Below the pieces are notes generated by a model that had not been told where the DNA came from, searched no databases, and worked only from the letters and a program-made list of their open reading frames with translations. From Peribacillus simplex NBRC 15720 = DSM 1321 (lineage in GTDB: Bacteria > Bacillota > Bacilli > Bacillales > DSM-1321), in assembly GCF_002243645.1 (NCBI RefSeq), contig NZ_CP017704.1, forward strand, positions 434,001 through 498,000: a stretch of 64,000 nucleotides of DNA, read 5' to 3'. Within the stretch, counting starts at the first letter, position 1. Each line of letters opens with the position of its first letter. This document shows, in pieces, positions 8,116 through 17,240 of this stretch. Position numbers and translations under genes: made by a program.

Positions 8116-8128
8116 ATTGTCAAGCCGT

Positions 8129-8241
8129 TTAATTCAATTCTTCAATTATTTCAGCACCATAAGAATTGTAGATTATGCAGCGCCAGGTACCAATGGAATC
8201 CTTTTTAAATACATATGTCGCTGTTCTTTCCATAGAGAATT
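8129..8241 (-). pseudogene. Duplicated C-terminal fragment of the SnoaL-like gene
   Basis: The frame ends FSMERTATYVFKKDS-IGTW and RCIIYNSYGAEIIEELN, nearly the same as the C-terminus of the protein at 18925-19332. About 112 bases match with roughly seven differences. Upstream of the match the frame is unrelated, so only the gene's 3' end was copied or left behind. Confidence 0.8.
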
Positions 8242-8368
8242 CTTGCGTTTGATATTTACTTATATGTTGAACAAAACCAACTTCTTTAGCTAATAGTTGT
8301 AGATAAGATAGAGAGAAAAAGGCGTGAAGTTTTTGAAAATAGAGATTCATTTCATCTAAAAAAACTCA

Positions 8369-8419
8369 TAAAAAACGCCATCCTTTCTGTATATTTCTAC
8401 AAAAAGAATAGCGTTTTTT
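8369..8419. terminator. Bidirectional terminator
   Basis: AAAAAACGC ... GCGTTTTTT with A and T runs on the two outer sides. It lies just past the stop of the broken amidohydrolase. Confidence 0.75.
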
Positions 8420-8429
8420 CGTTATAATA

Positions 8430-9670
8430 TTAATTTTTTGCTAAGATTTGATTAAAAGAACCTGAAACAATTTTCCCTTTGTGCATAACTGCAAGGCGAC
8501 TTGAACGTCTTGCGACTGCTTCCGCTGAACAACTAGCTTCCACAAAAACAGCATCCGCTTTATCACCAATAGTCGGCCAAACTCGCTCCCCTTCTGAATT
8601 AAGAGGCATTTTCCCGCCAGTAATAAAACCAAGGGCTCGTCCTAAAGACCACTCATCAATCCAAGCGAAACGTTCAGCCATCAGATAGCTTTGTAAAGCA
8701 CGTCCCCTGTGCCAAATGGGTCCCAATGATCCGTTATGCTGTCATTTACAAGCGAGACATTTATACCCTTTTCATGAAGCAACGGGATTGGAATTGTGGG
8801 AATATCGATAGGTACAGTAGAAGCAATTGAAATACCCGCTTGAGCTAAAGTTTCCGCCGCATCGGCTGCAACTTCAACTGGAACATCCCCGAGTCCAAAC
8901 GCGTGTCCAATTGTAACTCTTCCCTGCCAGCCTGCTTCTTCTGTAAGTTTTGCCAATCGTTTCATCGTATAAATTCCGAGGTGACCAGGTTCATGTAAAT
9001 GCAAATCTATATCTGCATCCGCTTCAACTGCAAGCTCTATGAGTGCATGTAATGAAGCTTCAATATTTTCATCTACTATGGCCGGATCCAATCCCCCTGA
9101 AGCAGTAGCTCCCATTTGCAAGGCTTCCCTTACAAGTGGAACGGAATTACTTCGCAAGAGTCCGTGCTGAGGAAAAGCAACTAACTCATAAGAAAGCTGT
9201 CCATCGTATGATTTTAAAGCCTGTAAAACTGCTTCCATGTTTTTCAACCCAATTATAGGGTCAACATTACACTGAGCCCTTATGTGGGTTACTCCATTCT
9301 GTAGAAGCAGCTCCAAAATCTTCTTCGCCCTTTCTTCCGTGACAGGAAGAAGAGACGGAAGCATGTCTTCTTCTTCTTTCATTCGGCCAAATACATCCAC
9401 AAATGGGGTACATGCTTTCCATTTACCTCCATAGTATGTTTTGTCCAGATGAATATGCATATCCTGAAAGCCAGGCAGCATAAGCAGTCCGCCCGTATCC
9501 TGAACTGGCAACCCAACGGGTAAATTCTCATACGCTGGGATTATTTTAGTGAATTTTCCTTCTTCAACAAGGATATGACAGTTTTCTGTAATTGTTTTTG
9601 TAACCATTCCATCCTTACGAAAGAAACCGCTTTCAAGTAATACATTTGCTAACCAATATGATTGTGTCAT
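8430..9670 (-). pseudogene. Amidohydrolase (cytosine deaminase-like), frameshifted
   Basis: Metal-dependent hydrolase of the cytosine deaminase-like group. The first frame (from 9670) has MLPGFQDMHIHLDKTYYGG (metal His pair), DIDLHLHEPGH, TIGHAFGLG and NDSITDHWDPFGTGD with the catalytic Asp, then runs into a stop at 8681. Loss of one base near 8687 explains this: restored, it reads GDVLYKAYLMAERFAWIDEW and continues to FNQILAKN at 8430. Total length would be about 413 residues. An intact relative with a Tat signal lies at 37496-38920; this copy has no signal peptide. The permease gene ends eight bases upstream, so they form an operon. A sequencing error is possible. Confidence 0.85.
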
Positions 9671-9677
9671 TAAAGTA

Positions 9678-11072
9678 TCATCCCTTCATTTCATTCATAT
9701 TTAATTCCGGTGGAAGTTTTTTGAAGAAATTTGTATTTAGTCCAAGGTAAATAACTCCAACTGTCAACCAAATCAAACCTGCAGTCTTTGCATACATATC
9801 CAATTTGTATAAAAAGAATAGCGTGATTATTGCTCCAATAGAGGGGAATAACAAATATCGTACAATATTTATGCCTTTACGTTTTTTCTGCTTAATAAAA
9901 TAATAGAATATAACAGATATATTTACGAAGGTACAGCCAAACAGTGCGCCGAAGTTTACTAAAGAAATGACTGTTTTTACATCAAGAAACAAAGCAGTTA
10001 AACTAAGAGACCCGATAAATAAAATACTATTTGTTGGAGTAGCTTTTTTAGGGTGAATGTAGCCAAAAAACTTTGGTATAATTCTGTCGCCACCCATTTT
10101 ACACAGCATACGGGAACAAGAGGTTTGTGCAGCTAAAGGACCCGCTATTGCTCCAATCATGGTAAAAAAAGGATAGATAACAGCGAGTATACCTAAACCA
10201 ATCTTTTTAAATAATTCAAGTGCTCCCGTATTTACATCTGTGAATTCACTCCAGCCTGCAGGCCAGGCTAATAGCATTAAGTAAGATACGGTTGTAAATA
10301 AAAGCCCCGCACCCGCACAAATTATTAATACCGCTCTTGGAACATTAACTCTCGGATTTATAGCTTCTTCCGCTACCATTGTTACAGCATCAAATCCAAA
10401 ATATGATAGTACCAGTATAGATGCACCAGTAAAAATGACTCCCCATCCTACTTCTGGTTTAGCAAACTCACTAGTGTTTACAAATACATCCCACGAGAAA
10501 AAGGATCCCATTCCTCCACCTTGGGCAATAAATTTAATTAAAAAAATCGTTACAATAGCTATAATGGAGAGCTGAACCAAAACAATTATATTGTTTACTT
10601 TGGCAGTAACGTTAATGCCAACATAGCTAATAGTTGTCACAAGGACAGTTAATCCGAGGATCCATATCCAATTAGGTATTTCAGGGAAAATCGCATTCAT
10701 ATAGTTAGCAGCAATAACGTAAGACAGCATAGGTACAAGAAGATAATCCATCATAACTGTCCAACCCGTTAAAAAACCAATATATGGATTTATTGCCTGT
10801 TGGGCATACGTGTATGCAGAACCTGAAACCGGGAAAGCGGCAACCATGCTGCCATAACTAAATGCTGTAAACAGTATAGCTATTGCGGTTAACGCGTGAG
10901 TTAAAGAAAACATTCCGTGAGTTATATTAGATACAATTCCATACATATCAAAAATTGTCGTAGGTATTAAATAAGCAAGGCCGTAAAATACAAGGGAAGG
11001 AAGGGTTAGAACTCTCTTAAAATTCGGCTCTTCTTGAATTAAACCAGAAGTAACGGTGGTTTTAGCTCTCAA
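9678..11072 (-). CDS. APC-family amino acid/amine permease
   Basis: 464 residues, about 12 membrane segments, typical of the APC superfamily. The first segment region reads GLAYLIPTTIFDMYGIVSNI, followed by FPVSGSAYTYAQQAINPYIG, which carries the substrate-binding glycine and serine pattern, and later FGFDAVTMVAEEAINP, a common APC loop. It lies between an FCD-type regulator (24 bases upstream) and the broken amidohydrolase (8 bases downstream). The three genes form an uptake and hydrolysis operon for an unknown amide or cyclic nitrogen compound. Confidence 0.88.
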   Translation of the reverse strand: MRAKTTVTSGLIQEEPNFKRVLTLPSLVFYGLAYLIPTTIFDMYGIVSNITHGMFSLTHALTAIAILFTAFSYGSMVAAFPVSGSAYTYAQQAINPYIGFLTGWTVMMDYLLVPMLSYVIAANYMNAIFPEIPNWIWILGLTVLVTTISYVGINVTAKVNNIIVLVQLSIIAIVTIFLIKFIAQGGGMGSFFSWDVFVNTSEFAKPEVGWGVIFTGASILVLSYFGFDAVTMVAEEAINPRVNVPRAVLIICAGAGLLFTTVSYLMLLAWPAGWSEFTDVNTGALELFKKIGLGILAVIYPFFTMIGAIAGPLAAQTSCSRMLCKMGGDRIIPKFFGYIHPKKATPTNSILFIGSLSLTALFLDVKTVISLVNFGALFGCTFVNISVIFYYFIKQKKRKGINIVRYLLFPSIGAIITLFFLYKLDMYAKTAGLIWLTVGVIYLGLNTNFFKKLPPELNMNEMKG

Positions 11073-11095
11073 TATAATTCCCCCTATTATTGGTA

Positions 11096-11818
11096 TCAGG
11101 TGTATGTGCTTTGGACGTTCTTATACTCCTCTACCATTTTGATATAATGGCTTTTCACATCTTCAATATGTTCTTTCATTAATTTAGAACTTCTATCTGA
11201 TTCTCCTTTTTTCACCGCCTTCAAGATCTGTTGATGGTAATAAAGTGCATTTTTTGTATCATCATAAGTTGCCATTTCAATCCTTACCTTTTTGAAAAAT
11301 TCTGAAATATTATTGTACATATCAATAATCACTTGATTGTTTGTAGATCGTGCAAGCGTTCTATGAAATACAAGATCAGGAACAATAATAGAAGATTCCA
11401 TTTTAATACTCACTTCTAAGTCGACAAGCGATTGTTCAAGAATATTGATTTCATTCGGTTTTATCCGTTTTGCAGCCAAATAAGCGATTTCAGCTTCAAT
11501 CACTTTGCGAAGTTCTAATAAGTCTAGAGAATTTTCTATATTGACAGATATATCGAACGTGCTTGAAAATTCTTTGTCATTGAGCTGTAAACTTTTCTTT
11601 ACATACACCCCCTTTCCTACTTTTTTTTCTATAATTTCTTTTTCAGAAAGTGATTGCAATGCCTCTCTTACAGAAGATCTGCTGACTTCTAATAGTTTTG
11701 CCAATTCTCTTTCAGACGGAAGCTGGTCACCACATGTAAGATTATTTTTAAGGATAAAATCACATAAAAATTTTTGAACAGTTTCACTTACAATCGCCAT
11801 CTTTAAGTTCAACTCCAT
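11096..11818 (-). CDS. FadR/GntR-family regulator with FCD domain
   Basis: 240 residues. A GntR-type winged helix fills residues ~10-75 (DQLPSERELAKLLEVSRSSV, REALQSLSEKEIIEKKVGKG). The rest is an all-helical FCD ligand-binding domain with LDLLELRKVIEAEIAYLAA, VFHRTLARSTNN and YHHQQILKAVKKG-like positions; the His and Asp residues expected for metal binding are present. It is the first gene of the permease-amidohydrolase operon and probably represses it. A palindromic GGTC-GACC cluster just upstream is the likely operator. Confidence 0.9.
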   Translation of the reverse strand: MELNLKMAIVSETVQKFLCDFILKNNLTCGDQLPSERELAKLLEVSRSSVREALQSLSEKEIIEKKVGKGVYVKKSLQLNDKEFSSTFDISVNIENSLDLLELRKVIEAEIAYLAAKRIKPNEINILEQSLVDLEVSIKMESSIIVPDLVFHRTLARSTNNQVIIDMYNNISEFFKKVRIEMATYDDTKNALYYHQQILKAVKKGESDRSSKLMKEHIEDVKSHYIKMVEEYKNVQSTYT

Positions 11819-12380
11819 AGCTTAAGATATCAGACCGGTCAGACCAGTTTATACAAAAAAACACCCTAGTTATTTGATTATAGATTTCTCTTCCCCCTTT
11901 CCTATTATTTGAATTTTCTATATTCAATATGCAAATCCCATTCCAAATTACAAAATACTGTTATAACGCTAACTATTAGTAAAATTAGCAAAATCATTAT
12001 GCGTATTAGAATAAAAAATTTAATATTGCATAATTTAATAGTTGTTTTTTAAAATTTCGAGATGCAAAAAAACCTAAATTCTAATGATAATTTTGGATAT
12101 TTAAAAATAGAGATTGTGAAGGAATGTACTTTTAGTAACGTGGCAGGTTAATTGAAGAACATCAATTAGAAAATATGTATCCTGAACGAAATATAATTAC
12201 AAAGAGTGTTTATGTCAAAACTACTGTTCAATATATAGTTTCTATTACTGTATAGATTATTTCTATAATTCATCTCCTAAAACAAAAACTATAATAAAGA
12301 AAAGTATCTAAAACACATAAAAAATAAGTAGACTTTCATTGAAAGTTTAATTTTAAAATAACTTTAAAAGTGGTGACGAA
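11819..12380. other. Intergenic region between divergent transcripts
   Basis: AT-rich. At 11831-11848 there is the repeat described separately. The rest contains no frame or RNA gene that can be supported. Promoters for the FCD regulator (leftward) and the racemase gene (rightward) must lie here. Confidence 0.5.
11831..11848. promoter_or_regulatory. Putative operator of the FCD regulator
   Basis: CAGACCGGTCAGACCAGT holds overlapping GGTC-n-GACC palindromes. On the minus strand TGGTCTGACCG fits the TNGTNNNACNA pattern of FadR-type regulators apart from the last base. It starts 13 bases upstream of the regulator gene, which suggests autorepression. Confidence 0.6.
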
Positions 12381-13085
12381 ATGCAGAAAGTAGTAGGAAT
12401 TATTGGTGGAATGGGCCCGTTAGCAACAGTTGATTTAATGAAAAAAATTATTTCTTATACGCCTGCAATGAAGGATCAAGATCATATCCATATCATTGCC
12501 GACAACTATTCTCAAATACCTGATCGAACTACAGCTATTTTGGGAAAAGGAACAGATCCTACTCCATATATTATACAATCAGCACAGCGACTAGAGAACG
12601 CTGGTGCTGATTTTCTAGTAATTGCATGTAATACTGCTCACTTTTTCTTTGAATTAGTACAAAAATCCGTTAGTATTCCTATCTTGCATATGCCTTTAGA
12701 AACGTCTCGCTTTTTACAAGAAAATAGTTTTAGAAAAGTAGGTTTGTTAGCTACAGACGGGACGATTAATACAAAACTGTATCAACATAGTTGTCAAAAC
12801 TACGATATTGAGGTCATTGAGCCTGATAAAGACATGCAGAAAGAGGTGATGGATGGAATATATGCTATTAAAGGTAGTAATTTAGAGAAAGGGCATTTTT
12901 GCCTTTCAAAAGTTGCTAATAAATTGATAAAACAAGGAGCAGTAGCAATTATAGCAGGTTGTACAGAAATTCCTCTTGTACTTAGATCGTCCCAAGATAT
13001 TTGTATCATTGATCCAACAGAAATTTTAGCAAAAACGGTAATTAAAACAGCTAATGAAACAAATAAGAAAATTCAATTGGTGTAA
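12381..13085 (+). CDS. Aspartate/glutamate racemase family protein
   Basis: 234 residues. Two-Cys racemase signatures are both present: VIACNTAHFFF near residue 85 and IAGCTEIPLVL near residue 195, giving the pair of catalytic cysteines of PLP-independent amino acid racemases. The N-terminus GIIGGMGPLATVDLMKKII is the usual aspartate racemase start. It is cytoplasmic and probably makes D-aspartate or a related D-amino acid. The preferred amino acid cannot be read from sequence. The LysR regulator gene follows after 100 bases in the same direction. Confidence 0.9.
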   Translation: MQKVVGIIGGMGPLATVDLMKKIISYTPAMKDQDHIHIIADNYSQIPDRTTAILGKGTDPTPYIIQSAQRLENAGADFLVIACNTAHFFFELVQKSVSIPILHMPLETSRFLQENSFRKVGLLATDGTINTKLYQHSCQNYDIEVIEPDKDMQKEVMDGIYAIKGSNLEKGHFCLSKVANKLIKQGAVAIIAGCTEIPLVLRSSQDICIIDPTEILAKTVIKTANETNKKIQLV

Positions 13086-13112
13086 TTTTGAAGTTTGAAG
13101 AAGACGTGGGGG

Positions 13113-13143
13113 TTTACATCCTTTTACCTTTTAAATGTATAAT
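13113..13143 (+). promoter_or_regulatory. Possible SigA promoter of the LysR gene
   Basis: TTTACA at 13113 and TATAAT at 13138 with a 19-base spacer, about 45 bases before the LysR start. The spacer is slightly long. Confidence 0.35.
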
Positions 13144-13188
13144 GTATAGGGAAGTGTTATAGTAGATAAAAATTAGGAGCAGTTAAAC

Positions 13189-14064
13189 ATGAATATTGAA
13201 AATATTGAAGCCTTCATCTATGTTTGTCAAGTCGGTAGTTTCAATAAAGCAGCAGAAGCTCTTTATTTAACTCAACCTTCTGTAACAGCACGGATTCAAT
13301 CCCTAGAACGTGAAATTAATATAAAGCTTTTTCATCGAAACGGAAATAAAATTTCTTTAACTGAAAAAGGAGAGTATTTTTTTCCACATGCACAAAAAAT
13401 TCTTCAATCATATCAGGAAGCAAAGTACGGCCTACAACAGGTAAACATCCCATATGAGCTCGTAATTGGGAGTGCTTTGTCAATCTCCAATAACATTCTT
13501 CCTGATATTTTGCCATCTTTTATCTCGGAGTTTAAGGACGTCAGAATAAAAATTATAACAGGCCATTCTAAAGACATTTTGCACAAGGTTATTAATAAAG
13601 ATGTAGACTTTGGCATTGTACGTACAGAAACTCACCCTCAAATAGATTCAATTCGTCTTTATAATGATCCTATCAGTCTTTTTGTTCCTCGAAATCATGT
13701 TTTTTTAAAAGAAGAGAGTGTAACAGTAGAAGATGTAAGTAAACAACCACTAATCCTTTTTGATTATGGATCTATGGATTGGCTTACAATTCATCGTCTA
13801 TTCTTAAGTAAGGGTTTGAATCCAAATATATACTTAGAAGTTGATAATATGGAAACAGCTAAAAATCTTGTACTGCAAGGCGTAGGTATCTGCTTTCTAC
13901 CTGAGCATTGTGTTAAAAAAGAATTTGAGAATGAAGAGTTATTTCGGGTAGAAATAACACCTCCTGTGAAAACAAATATTAGTATTGATTTTATTTATTT
14001 AAAAGGTAAACCTAAATCTGTTTTTATGGATTTCTTAAAAGATAAAATGTTTGAACAACACTAA
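13189..14064 (+). CDS. LysR-family transcriptional regulator
   Basis: 291 residues, the normal LysR length. N-terminal helix-turn-helix: NIEAFIYVCQVGSFNKAAEA then LYLTQPSVTARIQSLEREIN. The effector-binding domain spans about residues 90-290, with VLQGVGICFLPEHCV near the C-terminal end as is common. Start chosen at ATG 13189 after AGGAGC. It may regulate the racemase gene upstream, though LysR targets are more often divergent, so the target is uncertain. Confidence 0.92.
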   Translation: MNIENIEAFIYVCQVGSFNKAAEALYLTQPSVTARIQSLEREINIKLFHRNGNKISLTEKGEYFFPHAQKILQSYQEAKYGLQQVNIPYELVIGSALSISNNILPDILPSFISEFKDVRIKIITGHSKDILHKVINKDVDFGIVRTETHPQIDSIRLYNDPISLFVPRNHVFLKEESVTVEDVSKQPLILFDYGSMDWLTIHRLFLSKGLNPNIYLEVDNMETAKNLVLQGVGICFLPEHCVKKEFENEELFRVEITPPVKTNISIDFIYLKGKPKSVFMDFLKDKMFEQH

Positions 14065-14097
14065 ACCGATTGAGACATCAATCGGTTTAGTGTTGAT
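14058..14097 (+). terminator. Terminator of the LysR gene
   Basis: ACACTAAACCGATTGA-gaca-TCAATCGGTTTAGTGT, a 16-bp perfect stem that includes the stop codon. The T run is short (TGATTTA). Confidence 0.7.
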
Positions 14098-14194
14098 TTA
14101 ATGTATATATTCATTAATCCACTTCAATTGCCTAATGATAAGAATGTTCCGGATCATAGGTAGGACATAACAATCAACTCGTGAAGCCAAAAAT

Positions 14195-14226
14195 AAAAAC
14201 GTGCCCATTTGTGGACACGTTTTTCA
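14195..14226. terminator. Bidirectional terminator
   Basis: AAAACGTG-CCatttgtGG-CACGTTTT with flanking A and T runs, about 35 bases past the stop of the peptidoglycan-binding protein gene on the minus strand. Confidence 0.75.
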
Positions 14227-14260
14227 TATGAAGGGGAAATTAATTGGTCCTTCCTGTATC

Positions 14261-14746
14261 TTAATTCGCATACAAGCGATATTGGTCGCTTAATGTATCC
14301 CCATTACCGTAAATATAGGCTTTAGAGCCGGAAGTATAGGAAGAATTTTCGTACTTCCATTTAATTCTGAGTCCCATGTTTCCGCCTGCTCCATATGTTT
14401 CATTGCCATTCTTCTTAATATATTGCGAGAAGCTTTCCCACGTCCTGGGGCCAACCACACCATCCACTTTCAAGTTGTTGTCTTTTTGATATTTCTTTAC
14501 ACCCGCTTCGGTTTTTGGTCCAAAAATTCCATCAACGTCAACCACTGCTGAATCCGTATAAAAACCCATGACATTCAGGATATACTGCATATTTCTGACC
14601 TCCACCCCATGTGTGTCCTTCCGCAAAATTGAGTTTTTATCCCAGCTTTCGGGGTGGTGAAAACCTCCAGCAGATGCTGAAGCGGTGGAAAAGGATATCC
14701 CAAGGGCCATTGCTAATACTACCAAACTAGTAAGTAATTTCTTCAT
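14261..14746 (-). CDS. Secreted peptidoglycan-binding domain protein
   Basis: 161 residues from ATG at 14746, which has GGGAG upstream. A Sec signal peptide covers residues 1-25 (MKKLLTSLVVLAMALGISF, cut near ASASA). Residues ~45-105 form a PG_binding_1 domain with VEVRNMQYILNVMGF, VDGIFGPKTEAGVKKYQ and LKVDGVVGPRTWESF. The tail (NMGLRIKWKYENSSYTSGSK) shows no known catalytic domain, so it is a cell-wall-binding protein rather than a clear hydrolase. Such proteins occur in sporulating bacilli. It is transcribed alone, with its own terminator. Confidence 0.85.
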   Translation of the reverse strand: MKKLLTSLVVLAMALGISFSTASASAGGFHHPESWDKNSILRKDTHGVEVRNMQYILNVMGFYTDSAVVDVDGIFGPKTEAGVKKYQKDNNLKVDGVVGPRTWESFSQYIKKNGNETYGAGGNMGLRIKWKYENSSYTSGSKAYIYGNGDTLSDQYRLYAN

Positions 14747-14773
14747 AGCTCCATCTCCCTTTTTTTTGTACAT

Positions 14774-15040
14774 CCGAACTACCTTACCATTTCCCCTCAG
14801 ATATTATATTTCCCTTCCGACCAATGTCCTGTATTGAACTTGCTAAAAAAACAGTGATGAACCATAGCTCATCGCCGATATCCCGATCAAACCTTTTATT
14901 CTAAATGGAGGTTTTTCTACTTGGGCCAATGATTAAGGCATCATGGTCATGCATTATGTAAGTAAACGATTCCTCATCCTCCCATTTTCCCTTTCACTGC
15001 GTAAGAAGCGAATCTCTCAATAAGATATATCTTTTGGTCA
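14774..15040. other. Intergenic, nothing firm
   Basis: No frame with a credible start or known domain. A ~25-codon stretch on the minus strand (ending DALIIGPSRKTSI) looks protein-like but is too short to name. Confidence 0.3.
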
Positions 15041-15429
15041 TCACCTTCGTTTCCCTATCAAATTTTTCTTCTCGGCTAATTTGGGGAACATAGCATTCCG
15101 AATAAAAAGGCGTTCTTCAAAAAATCACGTTTTGAACCAAACACAATTACACCTCGCATATACTTTGCGCTTTTAACAATATGTTCTAAGTCATCCCTTG
15201 AAAATGGCTTCCCTTCATTTTCCTCGTTAAATAAATATTTCCGAAATTCCGGGCCGGCTTTTTCTAAAAAATAGCGCCCCCTGCCTAGTTCTGGATAATT
15301 CCGTAGTATGGCGTGATGCTTCTGATTTCGGTCAAATATTAATAAATAGATAAGAAAAAGGACAAGTGCTATTACAACAAGTGCAACAGTAATAAATATT
15401 ATGATAATTAATCGACTTGCGATATCAAT
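15041..15429 (-). pseudogene. yerD-like FMN-binding glutamate synthase relic (N-terminal part)
   Basis: The minus-strand frame starts near 15429 with a hydrophobic segment (LIIIIFITVALVVIALVLF) and continues HAILRNYPELGRGRYFLEKA, then RDDLEHIVKSAKYMRGVIVF and GSKRDFLKN. This is the N-terminus of YerD-type proteins (membrane segment followed by a glutamate synthase-like FMN domain). It needs a one-base shift near 15100 to give AFFIRNAMFPKLAEKKNLI-like text and then stops. The apparent start codon is ATT after AGGAAGGG. Only about 125 of roughly 520 residues remain. Confidence 0.75.
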
Positions 15430-15578
15430 TTTACCCTTCCTAAATTTACTTATACCTGAATTTCTTTATACAGAGTTGCAAATGTTCGAATTGGTTTTAA
15501 TATGAGCAAGTACATAATTTCTAGTTGGCAAAGCCAACATATAGGGAAAGAAATTGAAATGGTCGAGGAGGAAATAAT

Positions 15579-17213
15579 TTGAAGGCATCTGATTTGTTTG
15601 TAAGATGTTTAGAGAATGAAGGTGTTAAGTATATTTTTGGGATACCTGGTGAGGAAAATACGGATCTTATTGATTCTCTAATAAGCTCTGATATTAAATT
15701 TATCTTGGTTCATCATGAACAAGCTGCAGCTTTTATGGCAGACATCTATGGCCGGCTAACTGGAAAGCCTGGCGTCTGTTTGGGCACATTGGGACCGGGT
15801 GCAACTAATTTATTGACAGGGATAGGAAGTGCTTATCTGGATTATTCCCCTGTTGTCGCGATTACAGGTCAGGCGGGCCTTGATCGAATTCATAAGGAGT
15901 CGCATCAATATGTGGACATTATTGGGGTTTTTAATGAAGTAACGAAATGGAATCAACAAATTAAGGTGCCGCATACGATTCCGGAAATTATCCGTAAAGC
16001 ATTTAAAACTGCAGTCATAGAAAAGCCGGGAGCTGTTCATATAGAACTCCCGGAAGATGTGGCGATGATGGATACTGAAGGTGAACCTCTTCCGGTTACA
16101 CCAATGCCTAGATCCCGCCCAGCCGAGGAAGAAATCAAAAAAGCCGTAGAATTAATAAATCGCGCTAAAAGGCCTATTATTCTAGCTGGTAATGGCATAG
16201 TCCGCGATGGAGCTGCTGAGTCCTTACGGAAATTTGCAGAAGAGAAGCAAATTCCCGTTGTGAATTCGTTCATGGCCAAAGGAGTTTTACCTTCTAACCA
16301 TCCATTGACCCTTTTTACAGTAGGGATGCAAGCAAGGGATTATGTTCTATGCGGGTTTGATTTGGCCGACCTTATAATCACTGTCGGCTATGATTTCGTC
16401 GAGTATTTGCCAAAGTATTGGAACGATGAGGCAATGAATCCGATTGTTCATATTGATGCTCGACCGGCTGAGATTGATGCTTATTACCCCGTTCAAGCTG
16501 AATTGGTCGGGAACGTTACGGAGGCAATTGAAGCCTTGACCACTGGTGTAGCAAAAAAAGAGCTTTGGCCAGAAGTAAAAAAGTTAAGGTCTCAAATCAT
16601 TGAAAAATTTCATTCTTCTGATGATGTATCTGGAAGCCCTATCATCCCTCAGCGAATTATCGCCGATTTGAAAAGGGCGGAAAAGGGTAATGCCATTGTC
16701 ATATCGGATGTGGGTGCCCATAAATTATGGATTGCCCGGATGTATCAGCCGGAAATGCCTAATCACACTATCATTTCTAATGGTTTTGCATCGATGGGAA
16801 TTGCCATTCCCGGCGCAATTGCAGCCAAAATGGCAAAACCTGATAAACCTGTCATTGCGGTTACAGGAGATGGTGGATTTCTGATGAATGGGGTTGAATT
16901 GGCAACTGCAAAACGTCTAGGTCTTGCCTTCGTGATAGTCATTTTCCATGATTCAAAATACGGCCTAATTGAGTGGAAGCAATTGAATAAATTTGATCGT
17001 ACGAATGCGATTGAATTTACAGACCCAGACTTTTTAGGGTTCGCAAAAAGCTTTGGGGTTAAAGGAGTGAAAGTAACCCACTCCGATGAATTGCTTCATG
17101 CATTAGAAGAAGCGATTTCAAGTCAGGAAATTGTCTTGATTGATGTGGATGTCGATTATTCGGAAAATGTAAAGCTCTCGAAAACACTAGGTGATTATAT
17201 TTGTAAATTATAA
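15579..17213 (+). CDS. Thiamine diphosphate-dependent enzyme, acetolactate synthase-like
   Basis: 544 residues, TTG start with GAGGAGG eight bases upstream. N-terminal TPP-binding domain has GIPGEENTDLIDSL and the catalytic Glu in HHEQAAAFMADIYGRL. The central domain holds VELINRAKRPIILAGNG. The C-terminal domain has GDGGFLMNGVELATAKRLGL with the Mg/ThDP motif, though FHDSKYG replaces the usual NN. It belongs to the acetolactate synthase (AlsS/IlvB) group and makes acetolactate from pyruvate, or decarboxylates another 2-oxo acid. It is followed after 27 bases by an aldehyde dehydrogenase, which favours a decarboxylation-oxidation pair. Confidence 0.87.
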   Translation: MKASDLFVRCLENEGVKYIFGIPGEENTDLIDSLISSDIKFILVHHEQAAAFMADIYGRLTGKPGVCLGTLGPGATNLLTGIGSAYLDYSPVVAITGQAGLDRIHKESHQYVDIIGVFNEVTKWNQQIKVPHTIPEIIRKAFKTAVIEKPGAVHIELPEDVAMMDTEGEPLPVTPMPRSRPAEEEIKKAVELINRAKRPIILAGNGIVRDGAAESLRKFAEEKQIPVVNSFMAKGVLPSNHPLTLFTVGMQARDYVLCGFDLADLIITVGYDFVEYLPKYWNDEAMNPIVHIDARPAEIDAYYPVQAELVGNVTEAIEALTTGVAKKELWPEVKKLRSQIIEKFHSSDDVSGSPIIPQRIIADLKRAEKGNAIVISDVGAHKLWIARMYQPEMPNHTIISNGFASMGIAIPGAIAAKMAKPDKPVIAVTGDGGFLMNGVELATAKRLGLAFVIVIFHDSKYGLIEWKQLNKFDRTNAIEFTDPDFLGFAKSFGVKGVKVTHSDELLHALEEAISSQEIVLIDVDVDYSENVKLSKTLGDYICKL

Positions 17214-17240
17214 AGGCAGATATTATTGGAGGGATTTCAG

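Noticed and set aside
14900..14980. Short ATP-binding-like text (LIIGPSRKTSI) on the minus strand
   Set aside because: Only about 25 codons with stops on both sides; too short to support a conjugation or ATPase relic.
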